Source of the DNA: Gelidibacter salicanalis
GTDB lineage: Bacteria; Bacteroidota; Bacteroidia; Flavobacteriales; Flavobacteriaceae
NCBI RefSeq assembly: GCF_016469035.1
Contig: NZ_JAEHJZ010000053.1
Location: 416-46,838, forward strand
DNA: 46,423 bases
Direction of reading: 5' to 3'
Shown: in pieces, positions 7,753 through 16,527 of the stretch
Numbering within the stretch: the first letter of the stretch is position 1
Layout of the letters: each line of letters starts with the position of its first letter
Made by a program: the position numbers and the translations under genes
Notes under the pieces: model-generated
Database searches by the model: none
Told to the model about the DNA's origin: nothing
The model's input: the letters and a program-made list of their open reading frames with translations, nothing else

Positions 7753-10700
7753 TTACTCCGCCAATTCCTTGTCCATCTCCTGATTGACCGATTTTACCCT
7801 AGTCCGCAACCACATCTTAAATTTGGTCACTAAAAAGAATAAAATAGGCACCACAATTAAGGTGAGGAATGTTGCAATAAGCAATCCGTAAATCACGGTC
7901 CAGGCTAATGGGCCCCAGAACACCACGTTATCCCCTCCCATATAAATGTTGGCATCAAAGTCTTTAAATAAGGTAAAGAAGTTAATGTTTAATCCAATGG
8001 CTAACGGGATCAACCCTAATATGGTCGTAATAGCGGTCAATAATACAGGACGCAAACGTGCTTTCCCAGCTTTGACGATGGTTTCAAAAAGGTCTTCTGT
8101 TTCTAGATAATCACTTTTTTCGAGATCCAGTTCATTCTTTTTGCGTTCTATGAGTAATTCGGCGTAATCCAACAGTACCACCCCGTTATTCACCACAATT
8201 CCCGCTAGAGAGATAATTCCAACCATGGTCATCATAATGACGAAGGCACTCCCAGTAATGACTATACCACCAAACACCCCGATAAAACTCAAAAAGATGG
8301 CCAGCATGATAATGGCTGGTTTTGAAATGGAGTTGAATTGGAAGATCAGGATAAAGAAAATCAAGCCGAGGCCTGTAAAAAAGGCACCCATCAAGAAGGT
8401 CATTTGTTTATTTTGTTCTTCAATCTGTCCTGTATAATCAATTTTAATGTTTTCTGGCAAACCTTCGTAGCTCTTCATCTCATTTTGAATCTGCGTTACT
8501 ATGGCGCCTGCATCCGTATATCCAGGAGACAATGCAGAATAGACTGTTACCACACGGTTGGTGCCTTTGTGTTTGATGGCGCTAAACCCAGAGTTGTTCT
8601 CATATTTGATAAGCGTAGATAAAGGGATGTTATTAATCTGTCCTTTATTATCCCTAAACGTAATGTTCTGGTTGAACAAGGCGCTCGTACTGTAGCGGTT
8701 TTCTTCATTAAAACGCACGTAGATATCAAAATCATCGCCGCTTTCTTTATAAATGCCGGCTTTCGCCCCAAATATCGAATTACGCAATTGCTGTCCTACC
8801 ATGGCGGCACTCACGCCCAGTTCTCCAGCTTTTTCACGATCTACCGTAACGCGCATGGTGGGTTTGTCTTTATTGACATCAATTTTAAGCTCGTCAATAC
8901 CAGCAATGTTTTTGGTGTTTATAAATTCACGCATGTTTTCAGCGGTCGCAATCAGTTCGTTGTAATCGTCACCCTCAATTTCAATATTGATGGGTGATCC
9001 TGCAGGTGGGCCATTTGCGTCTTTTTCTACTGATATCAAGACGCCAGGATAGATGCCTACCAAGGCTTCCTGTACTTTTTGACGCAACAGTTCACTGTCA
9101 GCCTTCTGTCTAAACTTGTACTCCCGCATGGAGGCGGTAATTTTTGCTTTATGCGGCATCTCGGCAGCAGAGCCCATATCTGTTTGTGGATTCCCTGCAC
9201 CTTCACCAACTTGTGAGACGGCACTTTCTACCAAAAAGTTATAGTCTCCGTCCATGTATTGCTTGTCGTTCAACACCGTATAAACACGCTTTTCTATTTG
9301 ATGGGTAATGGCATTGGTTTTTTCAATGGCGGTCCCTTGTGGATACTCGATATATACAATAATCTGATTGGGCTTATTATCCGGAAAGAACTCGACTTTA
9401 GTGCGTTTTGCAGCCAAGGAGGCACCGAAGGCCACAAAGGCTAAAATCAGCAAACCAAAGGTTCCAACACTCAATATATACGGCATTTTACCAGAAAGCG
9501 CACTGCGCAATTGGCGCTCGTACCAGTTTTCTAATTTTACAAGCGTATTGTTTTGGAAACTGTTGGCCCATTTTCTTAAGAAAAAGCGGTAAACCCATAG
9601 CATAATGGCTGTAAAAATCATGATGGTTCCTAACGCACGGTATTCGCCAGCGGTAAAAAACACGATCAAGCCAATCACCACCATAATACTTGTGGTAATA
9701 ATAATGCGTTTGATAGGCATGTTTTTGTCTTCAATACTCATAAATTGGGACACCAACACCGAGTTGAAAAATATGGCTACAAATAAAGATGATCCCAAAA
9801 CAACGGATAAGGTAATTGGTAAGATCATCATAAATTCGCCCATAATTCCTGGCCATAAGCCTAAAGGAATAAACGCGGCAACTGTTGTGGCTGTAGAGAT
9901 GATAATAGGGAAAGCAATTTCGCCAATCCCTTCTTTAGCAGCTTCAATACGGCTCATGCCTTCTTCGTCCATCAGACGGTACACGTTCTCTACCACCACA
10001 ATACCATTGTCCACCAACATCCCCAGACCCATGATCAGTCCGAAAAGCACCATGGTATTTAAACTCTGGCCTAGCATATTCAAGATCATGAGAGACATAA
10101 ACATGGACATCGGAATAGCGAACCCAACAAAAATTGCGTTTTTAAATCCTAGGAAGAACATCAAAACGGTGACGACCAAGATGACCCCAAAAATGATGTT
10201 GTTTACCAAGTCGTCAACCTGCCCAATGGTTACCGACGATTGGTCGTTGGCAATAGTAATTTTTAAGTCCGGCGGAAAGACCTCCTTTTTTGCTTTTTCT
10301 ACAATAACTGTAATTTGCTCAACGGCAGCCACCATGTTTTTTCCTGCACGTTTCTTAACGTCCAACATGACGACAGGTTCTCCAAATTCGCGCGCAAAGG
10401 TTGTTTTATCTTCTTCATGAAACGTTACCGTAGCCACATCCTTCAAATAGATGGCATTGCCATCTTCGGCTTTTACGACAAAGTTTTCCAATTCTTTAGG
10501 CGAATTGATTTCGCCCAATATGCGGATTGTACGACGTTGTCCGCTGGCAATTAAATTTCCGGCAGACATGGTCACGTTGCCATTTTTGATGGCGCCGATG
10601 ATGTCATTAAACGTCACTTCTGAGGCCATCATTTTATAGATGTCTACCGCTATTTCTACTTCCTTATCTTGAGCACCACGGATATCCGCCTTTTTGATTT

Positions 10701-11253
10701 CTTGAATGTCCTCAATTTCATCCTGAAGGTATTCCGCAAATTCTTTAAGTTTTTCGACGGTATAATCTCCAGAAATATTGATATTAAGAATGGGCATTTC
10801 TTCTGAAAGGCTCAACTCAAAAACATCCGGCTCCACTTTGGCTTCATTAAATGTAGGCCAATCTTCACTAGAGGTTTCACTCTCTATTTCATCCTTTACC
10901 TTTTGTTTGGCCTGCTCAACAGTAATGTTCTCGTCAAACTCTACCACCACCATAGAAAAATCTTCTTGAGATGTTGAGGTAATGTCTACCACATTACTGA
11001 CCGTTTTTAACTTGTCCTCCAACGGATCAGTGATCAGCTTTTCAATATCTTCAGCAGTGTTCCCAGGAAAAACAGAACTGATATAAATTTTGGTTTCATT
11101 GACCTCCGGAAAACTCTCCCGTGGCATACTGAAAAACGCAGCAATTCCGAGATAGAAAATCACCGCAATAAGCACATACATTGTGGTCTTATTGTTGATG
11201 GCCCATGAAGACAAGCCAAATTTCTTTTCTACTTGTTTTTTCTTCTTAGTCAT
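7753..11253 (-). CDS. RND efflux transporter permease (AcrB/HAE1-CzcA superfamily)
   Basis: Inner-membrane proton-driven pump subunit of a tripartite exporter; 1166 residues, somewhat longer than AcrB (~1050). Start chosen at ATG 11253, giving MTKKKKQVEKKFGLSSWAINN; the frame is open 15 bp further to a TTG. Typical features are the first TM helix followed by FPEVNE, two large periplasmic porter domains, a GLIMGLGMLVDNGIVVVENV segment in TM4 carrying the proton-relay Asp pair, and the repeat of this layout in the second half (IVVNNGVVLLDYAE). ATG overlaps the adaptor stop by 8 bp, so the two are probably coupled in translation. Substrate unknown; the TetR control suggests drugs or lipophilic compounds. 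Confidence 0.94.
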   Translation of the reverse strand: MTKKKKQVEKKFGLSSWAINNKTTMYVLIAVIFYLGIAAFFSMPRESFPEVNETKIYISSVFPGNTAEDIEKLITDPLEDKLKTVSNVVDITSTSQEDFSMVVVEFDENITVEQAKQKVKDEIESETSSEDWPTFNEAKVEPDVFELSLSEEMPILNINISGDYTVEKLKEFAEYLQDEIEDIQEIKKADIRGAQDKEVEIAVDIYKMMASEVTFNDIIGAIKNGNVTMSAGNLIASGQRRTIRILGEINSPKELENFVVKAEDGNAIYLKDVATVTFHEEDKTTFAREFGEPVVMLDVKKRAGKNMVAAVEQITVIVEKAKKEVFPPDLKITIANDQSSVTIGQVDDLVNNIIFGVILVVTVLMFFLGFKNAIFVGFAIPMSMFMSLMILNMLGQSLNTMVLFGLIMGLGMLVDNGIVVVENVYRLMDEEGMSRIEAAKEGIGEIAFPIIISTATTVAAFIPLGLWPGIMGEFMMILPITLSVVLGSSLFVAIFFNSVLVSQFMSIEDKNMPIKRIIITTSIMVVIGLIVFFTAGEYRALGTIMIFTAIMLWVYRFFLRKWANSFQNNTLVKLENWYERQLRSALSGKMPYILSVGTFGLLILAFVAFGASLAAKRTKVEFFPDNKPNQIIVYIEYPQGTAIEKTNAITHQIEKRVYTVLNDKQYMDGDYNFLVESAVSQVGEGAGNPQTDMGSAAEMPHKAKITASMREYKFRQKADSELLRQKVQEALVGIYPGVLISVEKDANGPPAGSPINIEIEGDDYNELIATAENMREFINTKNIAGIDELKIDVNKDKPTMRVTVDREKAGELGVSAAMVGQQLRNSIFGAKAGIYKESGDDFDIYVRFNEENRYSTSALFNQNITFRDNKGQINNIPLSTLIKYENNSGFSAIKHKGTNRVVTVYSALSPGYTDAGAIVTQIQNEMKSYEGLPENIKIDYTGQIEEQNKQMTFLMGAFFTGLGLIFFILIFQFNSISKPAIIMLAIFLSFIGVFGGIVITGSAFVIMMTMVGIISLAGIVVNNGVVLLDYAELLIERKKNELDLEKSDYLETEDLFETIVKAGKARLRPVLLTAITTILGLIPLAIGLNINFFTLFKDFDANIYMGGDNVVFWGPLAWTVIYGLLIATFLTLIVVPILFFLVTKFKMWLRTRVKSVNQEMDKELAE

Positions 11254-12433
11254 TCTGTCTGTTATCAATAGTTAATACTTCTACAGTCTGCCCGTCTTTT
11301 ACACTTCTTGCGCCTTCCTGAATAAGTTCTGCATTGTTTTCTATGCCTTCCAACACTTCAATTTGATCGCCCTGTGTTCTGCCTGTTTTAATCACCACTC
11401 GTGTTGCTGTACCTTGATTTTTATCGTTTTTATCTTTAACCACGTAAACATATTGCTCGCCTTCGGCATTTTCAGAAATAATACTCTGAGGAATCAACAC
11501 TGCATTTTCATTGGTGTAATCATTGATTTTTAAACGGGCCGTCAAGTTTGGTTTGATTATCTTGTCCTTGTTCGGGATGGCAACTTCTGCCTTAAATGTT
11601 CGGTTTGAAGGATTGATGACGCTGCTGGTCTGACGTACTTTAGAGGTAATTGTTTTTCCGAGTACGGGAAAATTGACTTCAACAGCTTTGCCTTTTGTAA
11701 CCGCATTGACATAACGTTCTGGAACTTCAGCTTCAATATACATATCGTCCAAATTTACAATCTGCATCAATTGGGTTTGTCCTGCAGCAACAACACTTCC
11801 TTGTTCTGTGATGATATTATCAATAGTTCCTGAAAAAGGTGCTTTAATGACCGTTTTTGCGATTTGTTGCTTAATCTGATTTACTGCTTCTGACTGACCT
11901 TCATAAGTTGATTTTGCTTGAAGAAATTGAATTTCACTTCCAATTTTTTGATCCCATAAGCGTTTTTGGCGCTCAAAAGTAGTTTTAGCCAAATCAGATT
12001 GAATTTGCTGTTGCGCCAATTGTTGGCTTAAGCCACCATCGTCAATTTTACCTAGGGTTTGACCTTTGCTCACACGCTGGCCTTCTTTAACATATACATT
12101 AGTCAGAATACCATTGTATTCTGGCTTAAGGATCATCAAGTTTTTAGTAGTCACATTGCCTTGCAGTTCCAATACGTGATTGAATGCTTCGGGTTGTGCT
12201 TTAAAGGTGGTAATTAGCGGTACATTTTTAGTCGTGTCTAATTCTGAAATTTTTTCATCAAGAACCTTAATTTTGTCGTGGAGCACTTGTTGCTCATCAA
12301 CCAATTCAGCTCTCTTTTTTCTGATGGTTTCCAAGTTGTTGCTTTCCAAAGCGTTTTCAACTGTGTTTTTTTTGTCGTCTCCACAAGAGGTGAAGAGCAG
12401 CATTATGGTTAAGATGGTGAGTATGTTTTTCAT
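11246..12433 (-). CDS. RND efflux periplasmic adaptor (MFP/HlyD family), lipoprotein
   Basis: Membrane-fusion subunit joining the RND pump to the TolC channel. The 395-residue protein has a lipoprotein signal with lipobox LFTSC (Cys17), a short coiled coil (about 30-65), and a split lipoyl domain (LQGNVTTKNLMILKPEYNGIL...VYVKEGQRVSKGQTLGKI). An alpha-hairpin rich in Gln/Ala (about 135-195) follows, then the second lipoyl half (FSGTIDNIITEQGSVV) and beta-barrel and membrane-proximal domains. Encoded between the S23-type gene and the pump, and overlaps the pump start by 8 bp. Confidence 0.93.
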   Translation of the reverse strand: MKNILTILTIMLLFTSCGDDKKNTVENALESNNLETIRKKRAELVDEQQVLHDKIKVLDEKISELDTTKNVPLITTFKAQPEAFNHVLELQGNVTTKNLMILKPEYNGILTNVYVKEGQRVSKGQTLGKIDDGGLSQQLAQQQIQSDLAKTTFERQKRLWDQKIGSEIQFLQAKSTYEGQSEAVNQIKQQIAKTVIKAPFSGTIDNIITEQGSVVAAGQTQLMQIVNLDDMYIEAEVPERYVNAVTKGKAVEVNFPVLGKTITSKVRQTSSVINPSNRTFKAEVAIPNKDKIIKPNLTARLKINDYTNENAVLIPQSIISENAEGEQYVYVVKDKNDKNQGTATRVVIKTGRTQGDQIEVLEGIENNAELIQEGARSVKDGQTVEVLTIDNRQND

Positions 12434-12463
12434 TGTTTTAAGTTTGGTATTTATGTTTGATAG

Positions 12464-12552
12464 TTTTAGAAGTTTAGAAGTTTAAGAAGTTTATGAGTTT
12501 AGTAAGAGAAGGGGTTTATAAAAGTTTAGGAGTTTATAAGTTTAAGTGCTTA
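12464..12552 (+). repeat. Degenerate octamer array (RGTTTAGR-like), 3' flank of the S23 gene
   Basis: About eleven imperfect units such as AGTTTAGA, AGTTTAAG, AGTTTATG and AGTTTAGG occur on the plus strand. A similar array lies on the other side of the four-helix-bundle gene (13022-13093) but on the opposite strand, so the two arrays are inverted around that gene. Low-complexity, purine-rich on the plus strand; no coding potential. Confidence 0.7.
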
Positions 12553-12601
12553 GTGGGGTTGTAAGGTTTTAAATGTGAATTATTACGCGTGTGATTAATT
12601 G

Positions 12602-12964
12602 TTATACTTTTAATTGTGATTTATACAGTGAATCTAACATTGCCGTTATTTCTGAAAGATTGGTTCTTATTTGATATAAGCTTTCATCTGATAGAAATTT
12701 CAAGTCGTTTGACAAAATGGCCTGATTTAACAATTCAAGTGCTGAACCATATGCAATCTCGGTAAATCGTGCTTTATCCTTATTAGAATGTCTACCTGTT
12801 CCTTCCGCTATGTTTGATGAAATTGAAACTGAGCATCTTCGCATTTGGCTAATTAATCCAAAACGTTCGTCTTCCGGAAATTGATGGGTCAGGTTATAAA
12901 TAACCTTAGACAACTCGCGTGACTTCTGCCAAACTATTAACTTTTCAAAAGAAAAAACTCTCAT
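12602..12964 (-). CDS. Four-helix-bundle protein of the S23/23S-rRNA IVP family
   Basis: A 120-residue helical protein with the family signature: FEKLIVWQKSREL near the N-terminus and RRCSVSISSNIAEGTGR (42-58), then a helix starting TEIAYGSALELLNQA. The family was first found inside 23S rRNA intervening sequences and is related to Avd proteins of diversity-generating retroelements, but here it stands alone and no reverse transcriptase is visible. It interrupts the efflux operon between TolC and the adaptor, and is bracketed by inverted degenerate octamer arrays, which suggests arrival as a unit. Its function is unknown; nucleic-acid binding is plausible for the family. Confidence 0.9.
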   Translation of the reverse strand: MRVFSFEKLIVWQKSRELSKVIYNLTHQFPEDERFGLISQMRRCSVSISSNIAEGTGRHSNKDKARFTEIAYGSALELLNQAILSNDLKFLSDESLYQIRTNLSEITAMLDSLYKSQLKV

Positions 12965-13021
12965 ATCTTAATTAATTTGAATCTACCTATTCTAACATTC
13001 AAAATTCCTTCGGAGTTGCTG

Positions 13022-13093
13022 AACCCCTAAACCCCTCAACCCCTAAACCCCTCAACTCCTCAACTCCTCAACTTCTCAACTTCTCAACTTCTT
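13022..13093 (-). repeat. Degenerate octamer array (RGTTKAGR), 5' flank of the S23 gene
   Basis: Read on the minus strand, about nine consecutive 8-bp units run from AGTTGAGA through AGTTGAGG to GGTTTAGG and GGTTGAGG. The array begins directly after the TolC stop codon (13094-13096) and ends some 60 bp before the S23 start. It mirrors the array at 12464-12552 in inverted orientation. Confidence 0.8.
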
Positions 13094-14437
13094 CTATTCC
13101 GTAAAGACATTCAAAGCCGTTTCCAGTTCCGCCTTGGCATTAATAACGTCTAACATAGCTTGTAAAAACTCTTGTTGGGCGGCGTATAGTTGAGTTTGCG
13201 CCTGACGTAAATCAAAACTTGAAGAAATACCTTCAAAAAACTTGGTTTGATTTTTTTCTTCAATACGCTCGGCAAGTCTTAGATTTTGTTTTTTATTGTC
13301 GTACTCTTCTATAGCAAATTGATAATCGCTTTTAGCAGATGCAATTTCAAATTTTATGTTTTGCTCTTTATCAACAAGATCAACTTCTGCTTTTTCCAAG
13401 TTTATTTTAGCGCGTTGGGTTGCTGCCCTTCGCATGCCTGAACTGAAAATGGGTACATTTAAACTCACACCAAATAAAGAGGAACCAAACCATGTTTGAT
13501 CTTTATTGGTAAATGTAAAGTCGTCACTAAACGCAGAATACCCGCCATTGATAAAAGCATTTAGTGTTGGTAAGGCTTTGCTTTTTTCCAATTTTAATAA
13601 GAGTTCTTTTGAAACCTTATCGTTTTCTGCAATTTGGTAGTCAACAGTGTTTTCAACATTGGCTTCTGTTTCTAATAAGCCCAAAGAGATGTTTTCTTGC
13701 GTAAGACGTTCTAAATCATCGGTCAATACAGTAGAACGATTGATCTCCAAACCAAGTGTTATGTTGAGCATTTGATGCGCCAAGGTTTTCATTCGTGTCA
13801 CATTTTTCAAATTGCTTTTAACCCCAGCGAGTGTTATTTGTAGCTGCTCTACACTCTCTTCTTCTTCCAGACCATTTTCAAAAATCTTAGTGGTTTCATC
13901 AAGGTTCTTTTGAAGAACCTCAAGGTTGCGTTGTAGAATTTGAACACTTTCTTCGGCCAATAAAACATTGCCATAAGCATTGATCACTCCTTTACGAACT
14001 TCTAAATCAGTTTTTACTTTAGCGTTTTTTGAAATGTCTAAAAACACTTTGGCCGATTGTAGCGCGACCAAATATGACCCATCAAAGATTTGTTGACTTA
14101 AGGTGGCGGTAGCTGTCATGTTTTGTTTGGTGCTAAAAACCACCTCCGTAAAATCTCCGGGATTACCACCAAAAAATTCCGCAGGAAGCACCTGTACCTG
14201 CTGCTTTATAAAATTTTGATAATCTACTGCGGCGCTTATTTGGGGCAATCCGCTGGCTGTGGTTTCCCATTTTTGTGCTTTGGCCGCTTCAATATCCCAT
14301 TGGGCGTTTATGGAATTACGGTTGTTTTGCAACGCATAATCAATGGCTTCCTGTAAAGTAAAGCTTGTAGGTGCCTCCTGTGAAAATCCCAAAATGGGAA
14401 GGAGGAGGATTATAAGGATATAAATTTTACTTGTCAT
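13094..14437 (-). CDS. TolC-family outer-membrane efflux protein
   Basis: Outer-membrane channel and periplasmic tunnel of the tripartite efflux system. The 447 residues begin with a signal peptide (about 1-19, ending GFS/Q) and the family opening LQEAIDYALQNNRNSINAQWDIEAAKAQKWE. Long alpha-helical hairpins rich in Gln, Glu and Ala alternate with short strands in two similar halves. The C-terminal half includes the usual helix FDLRQAQTQLYAAQQEFLQAMLDVINAKAELE. The start overlaps the end of the upstream tetR gene by 11 bp, so the operon runs tetR-tolC-(S23)-adaptor-pump. Confidence 0.92.
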   Translation of the reverse strand: MTSKIYILIILLLPILGFSQEAPTSFTLQEAIDYALQNNRNSINAQWDIEAAKAQKWETTASGLPQISAAVDYQNFIKQQVQVLPAEFFGGNPGDFTEVVFSTKQNMTATATLSQQIFDGSYLVALQSAKVFLDISKNAKVKTDLEVRKGVINAYGNVLLAEESVQILQRNLEVLQKNLDETTKIFENGLEEEESVEQLQITLAGVKSNLKNVTRMKTLAHQMLNITLGLEINRSTVLTDDLERLTQENISLGLLETEANVENTVDYQIAENDKVSKELLLKLEKSKALPTLNAFINGGYSAFSDDFTFTNKDQTWFGSSLFGVSLNVPIFSSGMRRAATQRAKINLEKAEVDLVDKEQNIKFEIASAKSDYQFAIEEYDNKKQNLRLAERIEEKNQTKFFEGISSSFDLRQAQTQLYAAQQEFLQAMLDVINAKAELETALNVFTE

Positions 14438-15044
14438 TTGGTTGTAATTGGTTGTTGATGAATTTTTTTAAAACAGATAACCCAGTGTTGGTTGCAATGG
14501 CTCTTAAATGATATTCGAGATAACTTTCCATTAAATATTCAATTGAAAATTGATCGTGCGGAAAAATATGTTCGTCTCTTATACCTGACATCCCGTTAAA
14601 ATACATGCGCGAAATAAAATCGACATCAATATTGCTTCTAAACAATCCTGTGTCAACACCTTTTTGAATGCTTTCCTGCACGGAGCCTTGCATTTTTTCA
14701 AATTGTTTTACTTGCAGACGTTGATAGATTTGCGGATAATATTTTTTCAATTGGAATTGTGGCGATGTTTTTTCATTTTTTAAAAAGGCCATCGCGTACA
14801 TTTTGATCTCGTACAATTCTTCAATAGGATTGACAGAGGATTCAGAAATGCAGTCAATACCGTTACAAACATCCTCTAAGACTGTAAATGTTGCTGCCTC
14901 AATGAGTTTTGTTTTGTTCTCAAAATGTACATAGATGGTTTTTTTGGAAATGCCCAATTCATTGGCAATATCATCCATAGTCACGCTTTTGAAACCTAGG
15001 GTCAAAAACAATTCTGTAGCTCTATTTATAATTTTTTCTTTCAT
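14427..15044 (-). CDS. TetR/AcrR-family transcriptional regulator
   Basis: Likely local repressor of the efflux operon. From ATG 15044 it has 205 residues; a TTG 12 bp upstream is less likely. The N-terminal helix-turn-helix reads IINRATELFLTLGFKSVTMDDIANELGISKKTIYVHFENKTKLIEAA (about 5-50), and the rest is the helical ligand-binding and dimer domain. Its 3' end overlaps tolC by 11 bp, so regulator and pump components are co-transcribed. A perfect dyad lies just upstream of its start (15051-15062), consistent with autoregulation. The inducer is unknown. Confidence 0.92.
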   Translation of the reverse strand: MKEKIINRATELFLTLGFKSVTMDDIANELGISKKTIYVHFENKTKLIEAATFTVLEDVCNGIDCISESSVNPIEELYEIKMYAMAFLKNEKTSPQFQLKKYYPQIYQRLQVKQFEKMQGSVQESIQKGVDTGLFRSNIDVDFISRMYFNGMSGIRDEHIFPHDQFSIEYLMESYLEYHLRAIATNTGLSVLKKFINNQLQPNDK

Positions 15045-15050
15045 AATTGC

Positions 15051-15062
15051 GTACAAATGTAC
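15051..15062 (-). promoter_or_regulatory. Probable TetR operator overlapping a -7 box
   Basis: The 12-bp sequence reads GTACA-AA-TGTAC on the plus strand, a perfect 5-2-5 inverted repeat, 6 bp upstream of the tetR start. Read on the minus strand it contains TACATTTG, a match to the TAnnTTTG -7 box. Repressor binding here would block transcription of the tetR-tolC operon. The start codon lies very close to the -7 box, so the mRNA leader would be very short. Confidence 0.55.
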
Positions 15063-15129
15063 AATAGGAAACTTTAAAAACCAAAATAGTTTCCAAAGTT
15101 TAATAGAAATTTAATATTGATTTTAAGGC

Positions 15130-15161
15130 TTGTTTTACTGAGGGTATTTGCCTTATTTTTG
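15130..15161 (+). promoter_or_regulatory. Promoter of the polyprenyl synthase gene
   Basis: TTG (15130-15132), a 21-nt spacer, and TATTTTTG (15154-15161) match the Bacteroidota -33/-7 pattern. The ATG at 15166 is only 4 nt after the -7 box, so the transcript would be leaderless or nearly so. Confidence 0.65.
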
Positions 15162-15165
15162 CCAT

Positions 15166-16140
15166 ATGCAAAATATTTCGTTTTACCACACTGCCTTTGT
15201 GGCCTATTTAGAAGATAAAATCCAAGTAAAGGAGCCCGCCTCCTTGTACGACCCCATCCATTATTTTCTAGATTTGGGAGGTAAGCGTTTACGTCCGTTA
15301 TTGACGCTCATGACCGCTGACGCTTTTAATGGTGATTATAAAAATGCGCTGAATGCGGCATTGAGTATTGAGATTTTTCATAACTTCTCTCTAATTCACG
15401 ACGACATTATGGATGATGCACCACTGCGTCGTGGTCAGCCTACTGTCCATGAAAAATGGGATGTGAATACCGGTATTCTATCAGGAGATGCCATGCTTAT
15501 TATAGCCTATCAATTGTTTGAATATTATGATGCCAACACGTTTCAGGAATTGGCAAAATTGTTCAGCAAAACTGCCTTAGAGGTTTGTGAAGGCCAACAA
15601 TATGACATGGATTTTGAAACCAGAGACGATGTTTCAGTGGCAGAATATCTTAAAATGATCGAGTTCAAAACGGCTGTATTGGTTGGTGCAGCCATGAAAA
15701 TGGGGGCTATTGTTGCAGGAGCCTCCAAACAGGATCAAGACCATGTATATGAGTTTGGACGATTATTGGGTGTGGCGTTTCAACTTCAGGATGATTATTT
15801 GGATGCGTTTGGAGATCCAGAAACCTTTGGTAAGCAAGTGGGTGGCGATATTATTGAAAACAAGAAAACCTATTTGTTTTTAAAGGCTGTGGAGTTTTCA
15901 AATGCCGAAGACCAACTAGAATTGAAACATCTGTTTGCCATCAATCCTTCAGACAGCACAGACAAAATAGAAACTGCAAAGCAGCTGTTTCAGTCGAGCG
16001 GTGCAGCTGATGCTACGCGAAAAGAAATAGAAAAGTATACCCAGATGGCGTTTTCAGTTTTAGACGAGCTTTCTATAGCTGAAGATAAAAAGAACGTCTT
16101 AAAGGAATTTGGCAATGATTTAATGAATAGGAGAGTTTAA
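15166..16140 (+). CDS. Polyprenyl diphosphate synthase (trans-isoprenyl, class I)
   Basis: Condenses isopentenyl diphosphate with allylic diphosphates to make longer isoprenoid chains, for example for menaquinone or carotenoids. The 324 residues from ATG 15166 include GGKRLRPLL, the first Asp-rich motif HDDIMDDAPLRRG (about 83-95), GDAMLI, and the second Asp-rich motif QLQDDYLDAFGD followed by GKQVGGDI and KKTYL. Product chain length is not determinable by eye. An upstream TTG would add six residues and is less likely. A small conserved gene follows after 5 bp in an apparent operon. Confidence 0.93.
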   Translation: MQNISFYHTAFVAYLEDKIQVKEPASLYDPIHYFLDLGGKRLRPLLTLMTADAFNGDYKNALNAALSIEIFHNFSLIHDDIMDDAPLRRGQPTVHEKWDVNTGILSGDAMLIIAYQLFEYYDANTFQELAKLFSKTALEVCEGQQYDMDFETRDDVSVAEYLKMIEFKTAVLVGAAMKMGAIVAGASKQDQDHVYEFGRLLGVAFQLQDDYLDAFGDPETFGKQVGGDIIENKKTYLFLKAVEFSNAEDQLELKHLFAINPSDSTDKIETAKQLFQSSGAADATRKEIEKYTQMAFSVLDELSIAEDKKNVLKEFGNDLMNRRV

Positions 16141-16145
16141 TAGCC

Positions 16146-16499
16146 ATGAAAAATTTAGAAACCTTTGATGACGTCGTGGTGCAAGCCAATCAGCTTGAGT
16201 TGTATGCCAAATTGGTGGCGCAACTCAATAAAGATTTGTCTTTGGCAAATATCAATTTGGAGTTCCATACCGACGTTTTACCAACCAGCTTAAAATTGAT
16301 GCTTCATGAAAAAGTGTACAAATTAGTTCAGGAAAAATTCATGGACTATTTGAATCTACTCTATATTATTGATGTTTCTGAAGAAAAAATAAGACAGTTA
16401 GATGGTAATGATGTCTTGCAAATGTCAGAGCATGTCACATTTTTAATATTAAAACGAGAATGGCAAAAGGTGTATTATAGACACCAATACTCATCTTAA
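16146..16499 (+). CDS. Conserved hypothetical protein next to the polyprenyl synthase
   Basis: A 117-residue, mostly helical soluble protein without signal peptide or recognisable catalytic motif. It starts 5 bp after the polyprenyl synthase stop, so the two are almost certainly co-transcribed. Small proteins of this type beside the isoprenoid synthase are familiar from flavobacterial genomes, but I know of no assigned function. The gene is convergent with the barrel gene downstream, with only 28 bp between the stops. Confidence 0.75.
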   Translation: MKNLETFDDVVVQANQLELYAKLVAQLNKDLSLANINLEFHTDVLPTSLKLMLHEKVYKLVQEKFMDYLNLLYIIDVSEEKIRQLDGNDVLQMSEHVTFLILKREWQKVYYRHQYSS

Positions 16500-16527
16500 G
16501 CCTCAACTGTATTTAAGATGTTTCTGT

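Noticed and set aside
9605-10420. 271-codon open frame on the plus strand inside the RND pump gene
   Set aside because: It is antisense to a well-conserved pump coding region, with an odd Ile/Thr/Met-rich composition and no family. It is a shadow of the minus-strand codon pattern.
12602-12964. Avd component of a diversity-generating retroelement
   Set aside because: The fold family is related, but there is no reverse transcriptase, template repeat or variable target gene in the window.
12464-13093. Octamer arrays as a CRISPR or telomere-like repeat
   Set aside because: The units are contiguous, degenerate and inverted around one gene, with no spacers. Nothing suggests a replicon end.
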